Positions 12,321 to 26,377 of a DNA stretch of 64,000 bases are shown piece by piece. The notes beneath the pieces are model-generated. The model made no database searches. It worked only from the letters and a program-made list of their open reading frames with translations, and had not been told where the DNA came from. Source of the DNA: Argentina anserina (taxonomy: Eukaryota > Streptophyta > Magnoliopsida > Rosales > Rosaceae); contig NW_026089485.1 in the NCBI RefSeq assembly GCF_933775445.1, positions 124,001-188,000 of the forward strand, read 5' to 3'. Each line of letters opens with the position of its first letter. Within the stretch, counting starts at the first letter, position 1. The position numbers and the translations under genes are program-made.

Positions 12321-14435
12321 GATACTCAGTTTGAAAGAAACACACTCCCACACTTGCAAAACTCTCAAATTCAATAGAAACTCGCATCCGAAAGCCTTAC
12401 AGAAAGATACTCAAACGAGAAATGAAAAGATACACAATTGGAATAGTAAAGATACGCAAACGATGTAAAGATACACAATTGGAATAGTAAACATACGCAA
12501 ACGATGTAAAGATACTCAGTTTGAAAGAAACACACTCCCATACTTGCAAAACTCTCAAATTCAATAGAAACTCGCATCAGAAAGCCTTACAGAAAGATAC
12601 TCAAACGAGAATTGAAAAGATACACAATTGGAATAGTAAAGATACGCAAACGATGAAAAGATACACAATTGGAATAGTAAAGATACGGAAACGATGTAAA
12701 GATACACAATTGGAATAGTAAAGATACGCAAACGATGTAAAGATACTCAGTTTGAAAGAAACACACTCCCACACTTGCAAAACTCTCAAATACAATAGAA
12801 ACTCGCATCAGAAGCCTTACAGAAAGATACTCAAACGAGAAATGAAAAGATACACAATTGCAATAGTAAAGATACGGAAACGATGTAAAGATACACAATT
12901 GGAATAGTAAAGATACGCAAACGATGTAAAGATACTCAGTTTGAAAGAAACACACACCCACACTTGCAAAACTCTCAAATTCTATAGAAACTCGCATCAG
13001 AAAGCCTTACAGAAAGATACTCAAACGAGAAATGAAAAGATACACAATTGCAATAGTAAAGATACGGAAACGATGTAAAGATACACAATTGGAATAGTAA
13101 AGATACGCAAACGATGTAAAGATATTCAGTTTGAAAGAAACACACTCCCACACTTGCAAAACTCTCAAATTCTATAGAAACTCGCATCAGAAAGCCTTAC
13201 AGAAAGATACTCAAACAAGAAATGAAAAGATACACAATTGGAATAGTAAAGATACGCAAACGATGTAAAGATACACAATTGGAATAGTAAAGATACGCAA
13301 ACGATGTAAAGATACTCAGTTTGAGAGAAACACACTCCCACACTTGCAAAACTCTCAAATTCAATAGAAACTCGCATCAGAAAGCCTTACAGAAAGATAC
13401 TCAAACGAGAAATGAAAAGATACACAATTGGAATAGTAAAGATACGCAAACGATGTAAAGATACTCAGTTTGAAAGAAACACACTCCCACACTTGCAAAA
13501 CTCTCAAATTCTATAGAAACTCGCATCAGAAAGCCTTACAGAAAGATACTCAAACGAGAAATGAAAGGATACACAATTGGAATAGTAAAGATACGCAAAC
13601 GATGTAAAGATACTCAGTTTGAAAGAAACACACTCCCACACTTGCAAAACTCTCAAATACAATAGAAACTCGCATCAGAAAGCCTTACAGAAAGATACTC
13701 AAACAAGAAATGAAAAGATACACAATTAGAATAGTAAAGATACGCAAACGATGTAAAGATACTCAGTTTGAAAGAAACACACTCCCACACTTGCAAAACT
13801 CTCAAATTCTATAGAAACTCGCATCAGAAAGCCTTACAGAAAGATACTCAAACAAGAAATGAAAAGATACACAATTGGAATAGTAAAGATACGCAAACGA
13901 TGTAAAGATACACAATTGGAATAGTAAAGATACGCAAACGATGTAAAGATACTCAGTTTGAGAGAAACACACTCCCACACTTGCAAAACTCTCAAATTCA
14001 ATAGAAACTCGCATCAGAAAGCCTTACAGAAAGATACTCAAACGAGAAATGAAAAGATACACAATTGGAATAGTAAAGATACGCAAACGATGTAAAGATA
14101 CTCAGTTTGAAAGAAACACACTCCCACACTTGCAAAACTCTCAAATTCAATAGAAACTCGCATCAGAAAGCCTTACAGAAAGATACTCAAACGAGAAATG
14201 AAAGGATACACAATTGGAATAGTAAAGATACGCAAACGATGTAAAGATACTCAGTTTGAAAGAAACACACTCCCACACTTGCAAAACTCTCAAATACAAT
14301 AGAAACTCGCATCAGAAAGCCTTACAGAAAGATACTCAAACAAGAAATGAAAAGATACACAATTAGAATAGTAAAGATACGGAAACGATGTAAAGATACA
14401 CAATTGGAATAGTAAAGATACGTAAACGATGTAAA
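12321..14435 (+). repeat. 2115-bp linker block of 12 units
   Basis: Lengths are 190, 231, 189, 190, 190, 149, 149, 149, 190, 149, 149 and 190. Its first 1139 bp (12321-13459) recur at 19305-20443 with the same order and markers (CCCATACTTG, ATTGCAATAG, AATTCTATAG, GATATTCAG), an offset of 6984 bp. This is the first appearance of those markers in the window. It contains no gene. Confidence 0.88.
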
Positions 14436-16890
14436 GATACTCAGTTTGAAAGAAACACACTCCCACACTTGCAAAACTCTCAAATTCAATAGAAACTCGC
14501 ATCCGAAAGCCTTACAGAAAGATACTCAAACGAGAAATGAAAAGATACACAATTGGAATAGTAAAGATACGCAAACGATGTAAAGATACACAATTGGAAT
14601 AGTAAACATACGCAAACGATGTAAAGATACTCAGTTTGAAAGAAACACACTCCCACACTTGCAAAACTCTCAAATTCAATAGAAACTCGCATCAGAAAGC
14701 CTTACAGAAAGATACTCAAACGAGAATTGAAAAGATACTCAATTGGAATAGTAAAGATACGCAAACGATGTAAAGATACACAATTGGAATAGTAAAGATA
14801 CGCAAACGATGTAAAGATACTCAGTTTGAAAGAAACACACTCCCACACTTGCAAAACTCTCAAATACAATAGAAACTCGCATCAGAAGCCTTACAGAAAG
14901 ATACTCAAACGAGAAATGAAAAGATACACAATTGGAATAGTAAAGATACGCAAACGATGTAAAGATACACAATTGGAATAGTAAACATACGCAAACGATG
15001 TAAAGATACTCAGTTTGAAGGAAACACACTCCCACACTTGCAAAACTCTCAAATTCAATAGAAACTCGCATCAGAAAGCCTTACAGAAAGATACTCAAAC
15101 GAGAAATGAAAAGATACACAATTGGAATAGTAAAGATACGCAAACGATGTAAAGATACTCAGTTTGAAAGAAACACACTCCCACACTTGCAAAACTCTCA
15201 AATTCAATAGAAACTCGCATCAGAAAGCCTTACAGAAAGATACTCAAACGAGAAATGAAAAGATACACAATTGGAATAGTAAAGATACGCAAACGATGTA
15301 AAGATACTCAGTTTGAAAGAAACACACTCCCACACTTGCAAAACTCTCTCAAATTCAATAGAAACTCGCATCAGAAAGCCTTACAGGAAGATACTCAAAC
15401 GAGAAATGAAAAGATACACAATTGGAATAGTAAAGATACGCAAACGATGTAAAGATACACAATTGGAATAGTAAAGATACGCAAACGATGTAAAGATACA
15501 CAATTGGAATAGTAAAGATACGCAAACGATGTAAAGATACTCAGTTTGAAAGAAACACACTCGCACACTTGCAAAACTCTCAAATTCAATAGAAACTCGC
15601 ATCCGAAAGCCTTACAGAAAGATACTCAAACGAGAAATGAAAAGATACACAATTGGAATAGTAAAGATACGCAAACGATGTAAAGATACACAATTGGAAT
15701 AGTAAACATACGCAAACGATGTAAAGATACTCAGTTTGAAAGAAACACACTCCCACACTTGCAAAACTCTCAAATTCAATAGAAACTCGCATCAGAAAGC
15801 CTTACAGAAAGATACTCAAACGAGAAATGAAAAGATACACAATTGGAATAGTAAAGATACGCAAACGATGTAAAGATACTCAGTTTGAAAGAAACACACT
15901 CCCACACTTGCAAAACTCTCAAATACAATAGAAACTCGCATCAGAAAGCCTTACAGAAAGATACTCAAACAAGAAATGAAAAGATACACAATTGGAATAG
16001 TAAAGATACGCAAACGATGTAAAGATACTCAGTTTGAAAGAAACACACTCGCACACTTGCAAAACTATCAAATTCAATAGAAACTCGCATCCGAAAGCCT
16101 TACAGAAAGATACTCAAACGAGAAATGAAAAGATGCACAATTGGAATAGTAAAGATACGCAAACGATGTAAAGATAGACAATTGGAATAGTAAACATACG
16201 CAAACGATTTAAAGATACTCAGTTTGAAAGAAACACACTCCCACACTTGCAAAACTCTCAAATACAATAGAAACTTGCATCAGAAGCCTTACAGAAAGAT
16301 ACTTAAACGAGAAATGAAAAGATACACAATTGGAATAGTAAAGATACGCAAACGATGTAAAGATACACAATTGGAATAGTAAACATATGCAAACGATGTA
16401 AAGATACTCAGTTTGAAGGAAACACACTCCCACACTTGCAAAACTCTCAAATTCAATAGAAACTCGCATCAGAAAGCCTTACAGAAAGATACTCAAACGA
16501 GAAATGAAAAGATACACAATTGGAATAGTAAAGATACGCAAACGATGTAAAGATACTCAGTTTGAAAGAAACACACTCCCACACTTGCAAAACTCTCAAA
16601 TTCAATAGAAACTCGCATCAGAAAGCCTTACAGAAAGATACTCAAACGAGAAATGAAAGGATACACAATTGGAATAGTAAAGATACGCAAACGATGTAAA
16701 GATACTCAGTTTGAAAGAAACACACTCCCACACTTGCAAAACTCTCAAATACAATAGAAACTCGCATCAGAAAGCCTTACAGAAAGATACTCAAACAAGA
16801 AATGAAAAGATACACAATTAGAATAGTAAAGATACGGAAACGATGTAAAGATACACAATTGGAATAGTAAAGATACGTAAACGATGTAAA
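14436..16890 (+). repeat. 14-unit higher-order repeat, copy 2 (2455 bp)
   Basis: Same unit order as copy 1, but the fifth unit is a full 149 bp and the sixth is 233 bp rather than 192. The 233-bp unit at 15303-15535 has gained one A+B pair while keeping the CT expansion. This copy alone has the 41-bp gain. Confidence 0.93.
15303..15535 (+). repeat. Unit with an extra 41-bp A+B pair (233 bp)
   Basis: Three A+B pairs are present where the equivalent units at 8094, 10774 and 17758 have two. The difference is exactly one pair and is in register. It shows that gain and loss of A+B pairs is a live mode of change in this array. Confidence 0.92.
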
Positions 16891-19304
16891 GATACTCAGT
16901 TTGAAAGAAACACACTCCCACACTTGCAAAACTCTCAAATTCAATAGAAACTCGCATCCGAAAGCCTTACAGAAAGATACTCAAACGAGAAATGAAAAGA
17001 TACACAATTGGAATAGTAAAGATACGCAAACGATGTAAAGATACACAATTGGAATAGTAAACATACGCAAACGATGTAAAGATACTCAGTTTGAAAGAAA
17101 CACACTCCCACACTTGCAAAACTCTCAAATTCAATAGAAACTCGCATCAGAAAGCCTTACAGAAAGATACTCAAACGAGAATTGAAAAGATACTCAATTG
17201 GAATAGTAAAGATACGCAAACGATGTAAAGATACACAATTGGAATAGTAAAGATACGCAAACGATGTAAAGATACTCAGTTTGAAAGAAACACACTCCCA
17301 CACTTGCAAAACTCTCAAATACAATAGAAACTCGCATCAGAAGCCTTACAGAAAGATACTCAAACGAGAAATGAAAAGATACACAATTGGAATAGTAAAG
17401 ATACGCAAACGATGTAAAGATACACAATTGGAATAGTAAACATACGCAAACGATGTAAAGATACTCAGTTTGAAGGAAACACACTCCCACACTTGCAAAA
17501 CTCTCAAATTCAATAGAAACTCGCATCAGAAAGCCTTACAGAAAGATACTCAAACGAGAAATGAAAAGATACACAATTGGAATAGTAAAGATACGCAAAC
17601 GATGTAAAGATACTCAGTTTGAAAGAAACACACTCCCACACTTGCAAAACTCTCAAATTCAATAGAAACTCGCATCAGAAAGCCTTACAGAAAGATACTC
17701 AAACGAGAAATGAAAAGATACACAATTGGAATAGTAAAGATACGCAAACGATGTAAAGATACTCAGTTTGAAAGAAACACACTCCCACACTTGCAAAACT
17801 CTCTCAAATTCAATAGAAACTCGCATCAGAAAGCCTTACAGGAAGATACTCAAACGAGAAATGAAAAGATACACAATTGGAATAGTAAAGATACGCAAAC
17901 GATGTAAAGATACACAATTGGAATAGTAAAGATACGCAAACGATGTAAAGATACTCAGTTTGAAAGAAACACACTCGCACACTTGCAAAACTCTCAAATT
18001 CAATAGAAACTCGCATCCGAAAGCCTTACAGAAAGATACTCAAACGAGAAATGAAAAGATACACAATTGGAATAGTAAAGATACGCAAACGATGTAAAGA
18101 TACACAATTGGAATAGTAAACATACGCAAACGATGTAAAGATACTCAGTTTGAAAGAAACACACTCCCACACTTGCAAAACTCTCAAATTCAATAGAAAC
18201 TCGCATCAGAAAGCCTTACAGAAAGATACTCAAACGAGAAATGAAAAGATACACAATTGGAATAGTAAAGATACGCAAACGATGTAAAGATACTCAGTTT
18301 GAAAGAAACACACTCCCACACTTGCAAAACTCTCAAATACAATAGAAACTCGCATCAGAAAGCCTTACAGAAAGATACTCAAACAAGAAATGAAAAGATA
18401 CACAATTGGAATAGTAAAGATACGCAAACGATGTAAAGATACTCAGTTTGAAAGAAACACACTCGCACACTTGCAAAACTATCAAATTCAATAGAAACTC
18501 GCATCCGAAAGCCTTACAGAAAGATACTCAAACGAGAAATGAAAAGATGCACAATTGGAATAGTAAAGATACGCAAACGATGTAAAGATAGACAATTGGA
18601 ATAGTAAACATACGCAAACGATTTAAAGATACTCAGTTTGAAAGAAACACACTCCCACACTTGCAAAACTCTCAAATACAATAGAAACTTGCATCAGAAG
18701 ACTTACAGAAAGATACTTAAACGAGAAATGAAAAGATACACAATTGGAATAGTAAAGATACGCAAACGATGTAAAGATACACAATTGGAATAGTAAACAT
18801 ATGCAAACGATGTAAAGATACTCAGTTTGAAGGAAACACACTCCCACACTTGCAAAACTCTCAAATTCAATAGAAACTCGCATCAGAAAGCCTTACAGAA
18901 AGATACTCAAACGAGAAATGAAAAGATACACAATTGGAATAGTAAAGATACGCAAACGATGTAAAGATACTCAGTTTGAAAGAAACACACTCCCACACTT
19001 GCAAAACTCTCAAATTCAATAGAAACTCGCATCAGAAAGCCTTACAGAAAGATACTCAAACGAGAAATGAAAGGATACACAATTGGAATAGTAAAGATAC
19101 GCAAACGATGTAAAGATACTCAGTTTGAAAGAAACACACTCCCACACTTGCAAAACTCTCAAATACAATAGAAACTCGCATCAGAAAGCCTTACAGAAAG
19201 ATACTCAAACAAGAAATGAAAAGATACACAATTAGAATAGTAAAGATACGGAAACGATGTAAAGATACACAATTGGAATAGTAAAGATACGTAAACGATG
19301 TAAA
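16891..19304 (+). repeat. 14-unit higher-order repeat, copy 3 (2414 bp)
   Basis: Unit lengths are 190, 190, 189, 149, 149, 192, 190, 149, 149, 190, 189, 149, 149 and 190. It differs from copy 2 by the missing extra 41-bp pair and by a few bases, for example AGAAGACTT near 18697 versus AGAAGCCTT near 16287. Confidence 0.93.
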
Positions 19305-19494
19305 GATACTCAGTTTGAAAGAAACACACTCCCACACTTGCAAAACTCTCAAATTCAATAGAAACTCGCATCCGAAAGCCTTACAGAAAGATACTCAAAC
19401 GAGAAATGAAAAGATACACAATTGGAATAGTAAAGATACGCAAACGATGTAAAGATACACAATTGGAATAGTAAACATACGCAAACGATGTAAA
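19305..19494 (+). repeat. Single 190-bp unit joining two repeat families
   Basis: Marks the switch from the 14-unit repeat to the 1329-bp repeat. It corresponds to the unit at 12321, 6984 bp upstream. Confidence 0.85.
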
Positions 19495-20823
19495 GATACT
19501 CAGTTTGAAAGAAACACACTCCCATACTTGCAAAACTCTCAAATTCAATAGAAACTCGCATCAGAAAGCCTTACAGAAAGATACTCAAACGAGAATTGAA
19601 AAGATACACAATTGGAATAGTAAAGATACGCAAACGATGAAAAGATACACAATTGGAATAGTAAAGATACGGAAACGATGTAAAGATACACAATTGGAAT
19701 AGTAAAGATACGCAAACGATGTAAAGATACTCAGTTTGAAAGAAACACACTCCCACACTTGCAAAACTCTCAAATACAATAGAAACTCGCATCAGAAGCC
19801 TTACAGAAAGATACTCAAACGAGAAATGAAAAGATACACAATTGCAATAGTAAAGATACGGAAACGATGTAAAGATACACAATTGGAATAGTAAAGATAC
19901 GCAAACGATGTAAAGATACTCAGTTTGAAAGAAACACACACCCACACTTGCAAAACTCTCAAATTCTATAGAAACTCGCATCAGAAAGCCTTACAGAAAG
20001 ATACTCAAACGAGAAATGAAAAGATACACAATTGCAATAGTAAAGATACGGAAACGATGTAAAGATACACAATTGGAATAGTAAAGATACGCAAACGATG
20101 TAAAGATATTCAGTTTGAAAGAAACACACTCCCACACTTGCAAAACTCTCAAATTCTATAGAAACTCGCATCAGAAAGCCTTACAGAAAGATACTCAAAC
20201 AAGAAATGAAAAGATACACAATTGGAATAGTAAAGATACGCAAACGATGTAAAGATACACAATTGGAATAGTAAAGATACGCAAACGATGTAAAGATACT
20301 CAGTTTGAGAGAAACACACTCCCACACTTGCAAAACTCTCAAATTCAATAGAAACTCGCATCAGAAAGCCTTACAGAAAGATACTCAAACGAGAAATGAA
20401 AAGATACACAATTGGAATAGTAAAGATACGCAAACGATGTAAAGATACTCAGTTTGAAAGAAACACACTCCCACACTTGCAAAACTCTCAAATTCTATAG
20501 AAACTCGCATCAGAAAGCCTTACAGAAAGATACTCAAACAAGAAATGAAAAGATACAGAATTGGAATAGTAAAGATACGCAAACGATGTAAAGATACACA
20601 ATTGGAATAGTAAAGATACGCAAACAATGTAAAGATACTCAGTTTGAGAGAAACACACTCCCACACTTGCAAAACTCTCAAATTCAATAGAAACTCGCAT
20701 CAGAAAGCCTTACAGAAAGATACTCAAACGAGAAATGAAAAGATACACAATTGGAATAGTAAAGATACGCAAACGATGTAAAGATACACAATTGGAATAG
20801 TAAACATACGCAAACGATGTAAA
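19495..20823 (+). repeat. 7-unit higher-order repeat, copy 1 (1329 bp)
   Basis: Unit lengths are 231, 189, 190, 190, 149, 190 and 190. The first unit carries CCCATACTTG in C, the pair-junction variant CGATGAAAAG and GATACGGAAACG. The CpG transition CAAACAATG at 20626 is in this copy and absent from the matching place in copy 2. Confidence 0.93.
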
Positions 20824-22152
20824 GATACTCAGTTTGAAAGAAACACACTCCCATACTTGCAAAACTCTCAAATTCAATAGAAACTCGCATCAGAAAGCCT
20901 TACAGAAAGATACTCAAACGAGAATTGAAAAGATACACAATTGGAATAGTAAAGATACGCAAACGATGAAAAGATACACAATTGGAATAGTAAAGATACG
21001 GAAACGATGTAAAGATACACAATTGGAATAGTAAAGATACGCAAACGATGTAAAGATACTCAGTTTGAAAGAAACACACTCCCACACTTGCAAAACTCTC
21101 AAATACAATAGAAACTCGCATCAGAAGCCTTACAGAAAGATACTCAAACGAGAAATGAAAAGATACACAATTGCAATAGTAAAGATACGGAAACGATGTA
21201 AAGATACACAATTGGAATAGTAAAGATACGCAAACGATGTAAAGATACTCAGTTTGAAAGAAACACACACCCACACTTGCAAAACTCTCAAATTCTATAG
21301 AAACTCGCATCAGAAAGCCTTACAGAAAGATACTCAAACGAGAAATGAAAAGATACACAATTGCAATAGTAAAGATACGGAAACGATGTAAAGATACACA
21401 ATTGGAATAGTAAAGATACGCAAACGATGTAAAGATACTCAGTTTGAAAGAAACACACTCCCACACTTGCAAAACTCTCAAATTCTATAGAAACTCGCAT
21501 CAGAAAGCCTTACAGAAAGATACTCAAACAAGAAATGAAAAGATACACAATTGGAATAGTAAAGATACGCAAACGATGTAAAGATACACAATTGGAATAG
21601 TAAAGATACGCAAACGATGTAAAGATACTCAGTTTGAGAGAAACACACTCCCACACTTGCAAAACTCTCAAATTCAATAGAAACTCGCATCAGAAAGCCT
21701 TACAGAAAGATACTCAAACGAGAAATGAAAAGATACACAATTGGAATAGTAAAGATACGCAAACGATGTAAAGATACTCAGTTTGAAAGAAACACACTCC
21801 CACACTTGCAAAACTCTCAAATTCTATAGAAACTCGCATCAGAAAGCCTTACAGAAAGATACTCAAACAAGAAATGAAAAGATACAGAATTGGAATAGTA
21901 AAGATACGCAAACGATGTAAAGAGACACAATTGGAATAGTAAAGATACGCAAACGATGTAAAGATACTCAGTTTGAGAGAAACACACTCCCACACTTGCA
22001 AAACTCTCAAATTCAATAGAAACTCGCATCAGAAAGCCTTACAGAAAGATACTCAAACGAGAAATGAAAAGATACACAATTGGAATAGTAAATTTACGCA
22101 AACGATGTAAAGATACACAATTGGAATAGTAAAGATACGCAAACGATGTAAA
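20824..22152 (+). repeat. 7-unit higher-order repeat, copy 2 (1329 bp)
   Basis: Same order as copy 1 at an offset of 1329 bp. Seen differences are GATACTCAG at 21434 (GATATTCAG in copy 1), GAGACACAATT near 21923, and the sixth unit's B module, which keeps its CpG. The last unit introduces AATTTACGCAAACG, which marks the following 3 kb. Confidence 0.92.
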
Positions 22153-24265
22153 GATACTCAGTTTGAAAGAAACACACTCCCACACTTGCAAAACTCTCAA
22201 ATACAATAGAAACTCGCATCAGATGCCTTACAGAAAGATACTTAAACGAGAAATGAAAAGATACTCAATTGGAATAGTAAAGATACGCAAACGATGTAAA
22301 GATACTCAGTTTGAAAGAAACACACTCCCACACTTGCAAAACTCTCAAATACAATAGAAACTCGCATCAGAAGCCTTACAGAAAGATACTTAAACGAGAA
22401 ATGAAAAGATACACAATTGGAATAGTAAAGATACGCAAACGATGTAAAGATACACAATTGGAATAGTAAAGATACGCAAACAATGTAAAGATACTCAGTT
22501 TGAGAGAAACACACTCCCACACTTGCAAAACTCTCAAATTCAATAGAAACTCGCATCAGAAAGCCTTACAGAAAGATACTCAAACGAGAAATGAAAAGAT
22601 ACACAATTGGAATAGTAAATTTACGCAAACGATGTAAAGATACACAATTGGAATAGTAAATATACGCAAACGATGTAAAGATACTCAGTTTGAAAGAAAC
22701 ACACTCCCACACTTGCAAAACTCTCAAATTCAATAGAAACTCGCATCAGAAAGCCTTACAGGAAGATACTCAAACGAGAAATGAAAAGATACACAATTGG
22801 AATAGTAAAGATACGCAAACGATGTAAAGATACACAATTGGAATAGTAAAGATACGCAAACGATGTAAAGATACTCAGTTTGAAAGAAACACACTCGCAC
22901 ACTTGCAAAACTCTCAAATTCAATAGAAACTCGCATCCGAAAGCCTTACAGAAAGATACTCAAACGAGAAATGAAAAGATACACAATTGGAATAGTAAAG
23001 ATACGCAAACGATGTAAAGATACACAATTGGAATAGTAAAGATACGCAAACGATGTAAAGATACTCAGTTTGAAAGAAACACACTCGCACACTTGCAAAA
23101 CTCTCAAATTCAATAGAAACTCGCATCCGAAAGCCTTACAGAAAAATACTCAAACGAGAAATGAAAAGATACACAATTGGAATAGTAAAGATACGCAAAC
23201 GATGTAAAGATACACAATTGGAATAGTAAAGATACGCAAACGATGTAAAGATACTCAGTTTGAAAGAAACACACTCCCACACTTGCAAAACTCTCAAATT
23301 CAATAGAAACTCGCATCAGAAAGCCTTACAGAAAGATACTCAAACGAGAAATGAAAAGATACAGAATTGGAATAGTAAAGATACGCAAACGATGTAAAGA
23401 TACTCAGTTTGAAAGAAACACACTCCCACACTTGCAAAACTCTCAAATTCTATAGAAACTCGCATCAGAAGCCTTACAGAAAGATACTCAAACGAGAAAT
23501 GAAAAGATACACAATTGGAATAGTAAAGAGACGCAAACGATGTAAAGATACTCAGTTTGAAAGAAACACACTCCCACACTTGCAAAACTCTCAAATTCAA
23601 TAGAAACTCGCATCAGAAAGCCTTACAGAAAGATACTCAAACGAGAAATGAAAAGATACACAATTGGAATAGTAAAGCTACGCAAACGATGTAAAGATAC
23701 TCAGTTTGAAAGAAACACACTCCCACACTTGCAAAACTCTCAAATTCTATAGAAACTCGCATCAGAAAGCCTTACAGAAAGATACTCAAACAAGAAATGA
23801 AAAGATACAGAATTGGAATAGTAAAGATACGCAAACGATGTAAAGATACACAATTGGAATAGTAAAGATACGCAAACAATGTAAAGATACTCAGTTTGAG
23901 AGAAACACACTCCCACACTTGCAAAACTCTCAAATTCAATAGAAACTCGCATCAGAAAGCCTTACAGAAAGATACTCAAACGAGAAATGAAAAGATACAC
24001 AATTGGAATAGTAAATTTACGCAAACGATGTAAAGATACACAATTGGAATAGTAAACATACGCAAACGATGTAAAGATACTCAGTTTGAGAGAAACACAC
24101 TCCCACACTTGCAAAACTCTCAAATTCAATAGAAACTCGCATCAGAAAGCCTTACAGAAAGATACTCAAACGAGAAATGAAAAGATACACAATTGGAATA
24201 GTAAATTTACGCAAACGATGTAAAGATACACAATTGGAATAGTAAAGATACGCAAACGATGTAAA
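22153..24265 (+). repeat. Irregular satellite units, transition zone
   Basis: Unit lengths are 148, 189, 190, 190, 190, 190, 149, 148, 149, 190, 190 and 190. Several units carry AATTTACGCAAACG, a marker confined to about 22.09-25.27 kb. Units starting at 22680, 22870 and 23060 form a short run of near-identical 190-mers with CTCGCACACTTG. No other element is present. Confidence 0.87.
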
Positions 24266-25321
24266 GATACTCAGTTTGAAAGAAACACACTCCCACACTT
24301 GCAAAACTCTCAAATACAATAGAAACTCGCATCAGATGCCTTACAGAAAGATACTTAAACGAGAAATGAAAAGATACACAATTGGAATAGTAAACATACG
24401 CAAACGATGTAAAGATACTCAGTTTGAAAGAAACACACTCCCACACTTGCAAAACTCTCAAATTCAATAGAAACTCGCATCAGAAAGCCTTACAGGAAGA
24501 TACTCAAACGAGAAATGAAAAGATACACAATTGGAATAGTAAAGATACGCAAACGATGTAAAGATACACAATTGGAATAGTAAAGATACGCAAACGATGT
24601 AAAGATACTCAGTTTGAAAGAAACACACTCGCACACTTGCAAAACTCTCAAATTCAATAGAAACTCGCATCCGAAAGCCTTACAGAAAGATACTCAAACG
24701 AGAAATGAAAAGATACACAATTGGAATAGTAAAGATACGCAAACGATGTAAAGATACACAATTGGAATAGTAAACATACGCAAACGATGTAAAGATACTC
24801 AGTTTGAAAGAAACACACTCCCACACTTGCAAAACTCTCAAATTCAATAGAAACTCGCATCAGAAAGCCTTACAGAAAGATACTTAAACGAGAATTGAAA
24901 AGATACTCAATTGGAATAGTAAAGATACGCAAACGATGTAAAGATACTCAGTTTGAAAGAAACACACTCCCACACTTGCAAAACTCTCAAATACAATAGA
25001 AACTCGCATCAGAAGCCTTACAGAAAGATACTCAAACGAGAAATGAAAAGATACACAATTGAAATAGTAAAGATACGCAAACGATGTAAAGATACACAAT
25101 TGGAATAGTAAACATACGCAAACGATGTAAAGATACTCAGTTTGAAGGAAACACACTCCCACACTTGCAAAACTCTCAAATTCAATAGAAACTCGCATCA
25201 GAAAGCCTTACAGAAAGATACTCAAACGAGAAATGAAAAGATACACAATTGGAATAGTAAATTTACGCAAACGATGTAAAGATACACAATTGGAATAGTA
25301 AAGATACGCAAACGATGTAAA
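24266..25321 (+). repeat. 6-unit higher-order repeat, copy 1 (1056 bp)
   Basis: Unit lengths are 148, 190, 190, 149, 189 and 190. Compared with the next two copies, the fourth unit has one A+B pair fewer and the sixth one more. The total length stays 1056 bp. Markers are CATCAGATGCC and ATTGAAATAG. Confidence 0.93.
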
Positions 25322-26377
25322 GATACTCAGTTTGAAAGAAACACACTCCCACACTTGCAAAACTCTCAAATACAATAGAAACTCGCATCAGATGCCTTAC
25401 AGAAAGATACTTAAACGAGAAATGAAAAGATACACAATTGGAATAGTAAACATACGCAAACGATGTAAAGATACTCAGTTTGAAAGAAACACACTCCCAC
25501 ACTTGCAAAACTCTCAAATTCAATAGAAACTCGCATCAGAAAGCCTTACAGGAAGATACTCAAACGAGAAATGAAAAGATACACAATTGGAATAGTAAAG
25601 ATACGCAAACGATGTAAAGATACACAATTGGAATAGTAAAGATACGCAAACGATGTAAAGATACTCAGTTTGAAAGAAACACACTCGCACACTTGCAAAA
25701 CTCTCAAATTCAATAGAAACTCGCATCCGAAAGCCTTACAGAAAGATACTCAAACGAGAAATGAAAAGATACACAATTGGAATAGTAAAGATACGCAAAC
25801 GATGTAAAGATACACAATTGGAATAGTAAACATACGCAAACGATGTAAAGATACTCAGTTTGAAAGAAACACACTCCCACACTTGCAAAACTCTCAAATT
25901 CAATAGAAACTCGCATCAGAAAGCCTTACAGAAAGATACTTAAACGAGAATTGAAAAGATACTCAATTGGAATAGTAAAGATACGCAAACGATGTAAAGA
26001 TACACAATTGGAATAGTAAAGATACGCAAACGATGTAAAGATACTCAGTTTGAAAGAAACACACTCCCACACTTGCAAAACTCTCAAATACAATAGAAAC
26101 TCGCATCAGAAGCCTTACAGAAAGATACTCAAACGAGAAATGAAAAGATACACAATTGAAATAGTAAAGATACGCAAACGATGTAAAGATACACAATTGG
26201 AATAGTAAACATACGCAAACGATGTAAAGATACTCAGTTTGAAGGAAACACACTCCCACACTTGCAAAACTCTCAAATTCAATAGAAACTCGCATCAGAA
26301 AGCCTTACAGAAAGATACTCAAACGAGAAATGAAAAGATACACAATTGGAATAGTAAAGATACGCAAACGATGTAAA
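25322..26377 (+). repeat. 6-unit higher-order repeat, copy 2 (1056 bp)
   Basis: Unit lengths are 148, 190, 190, 190, 189 and 149, with the same markers as copy 1. It is nearly superimposable on copy 3. Confidence 0.94.
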
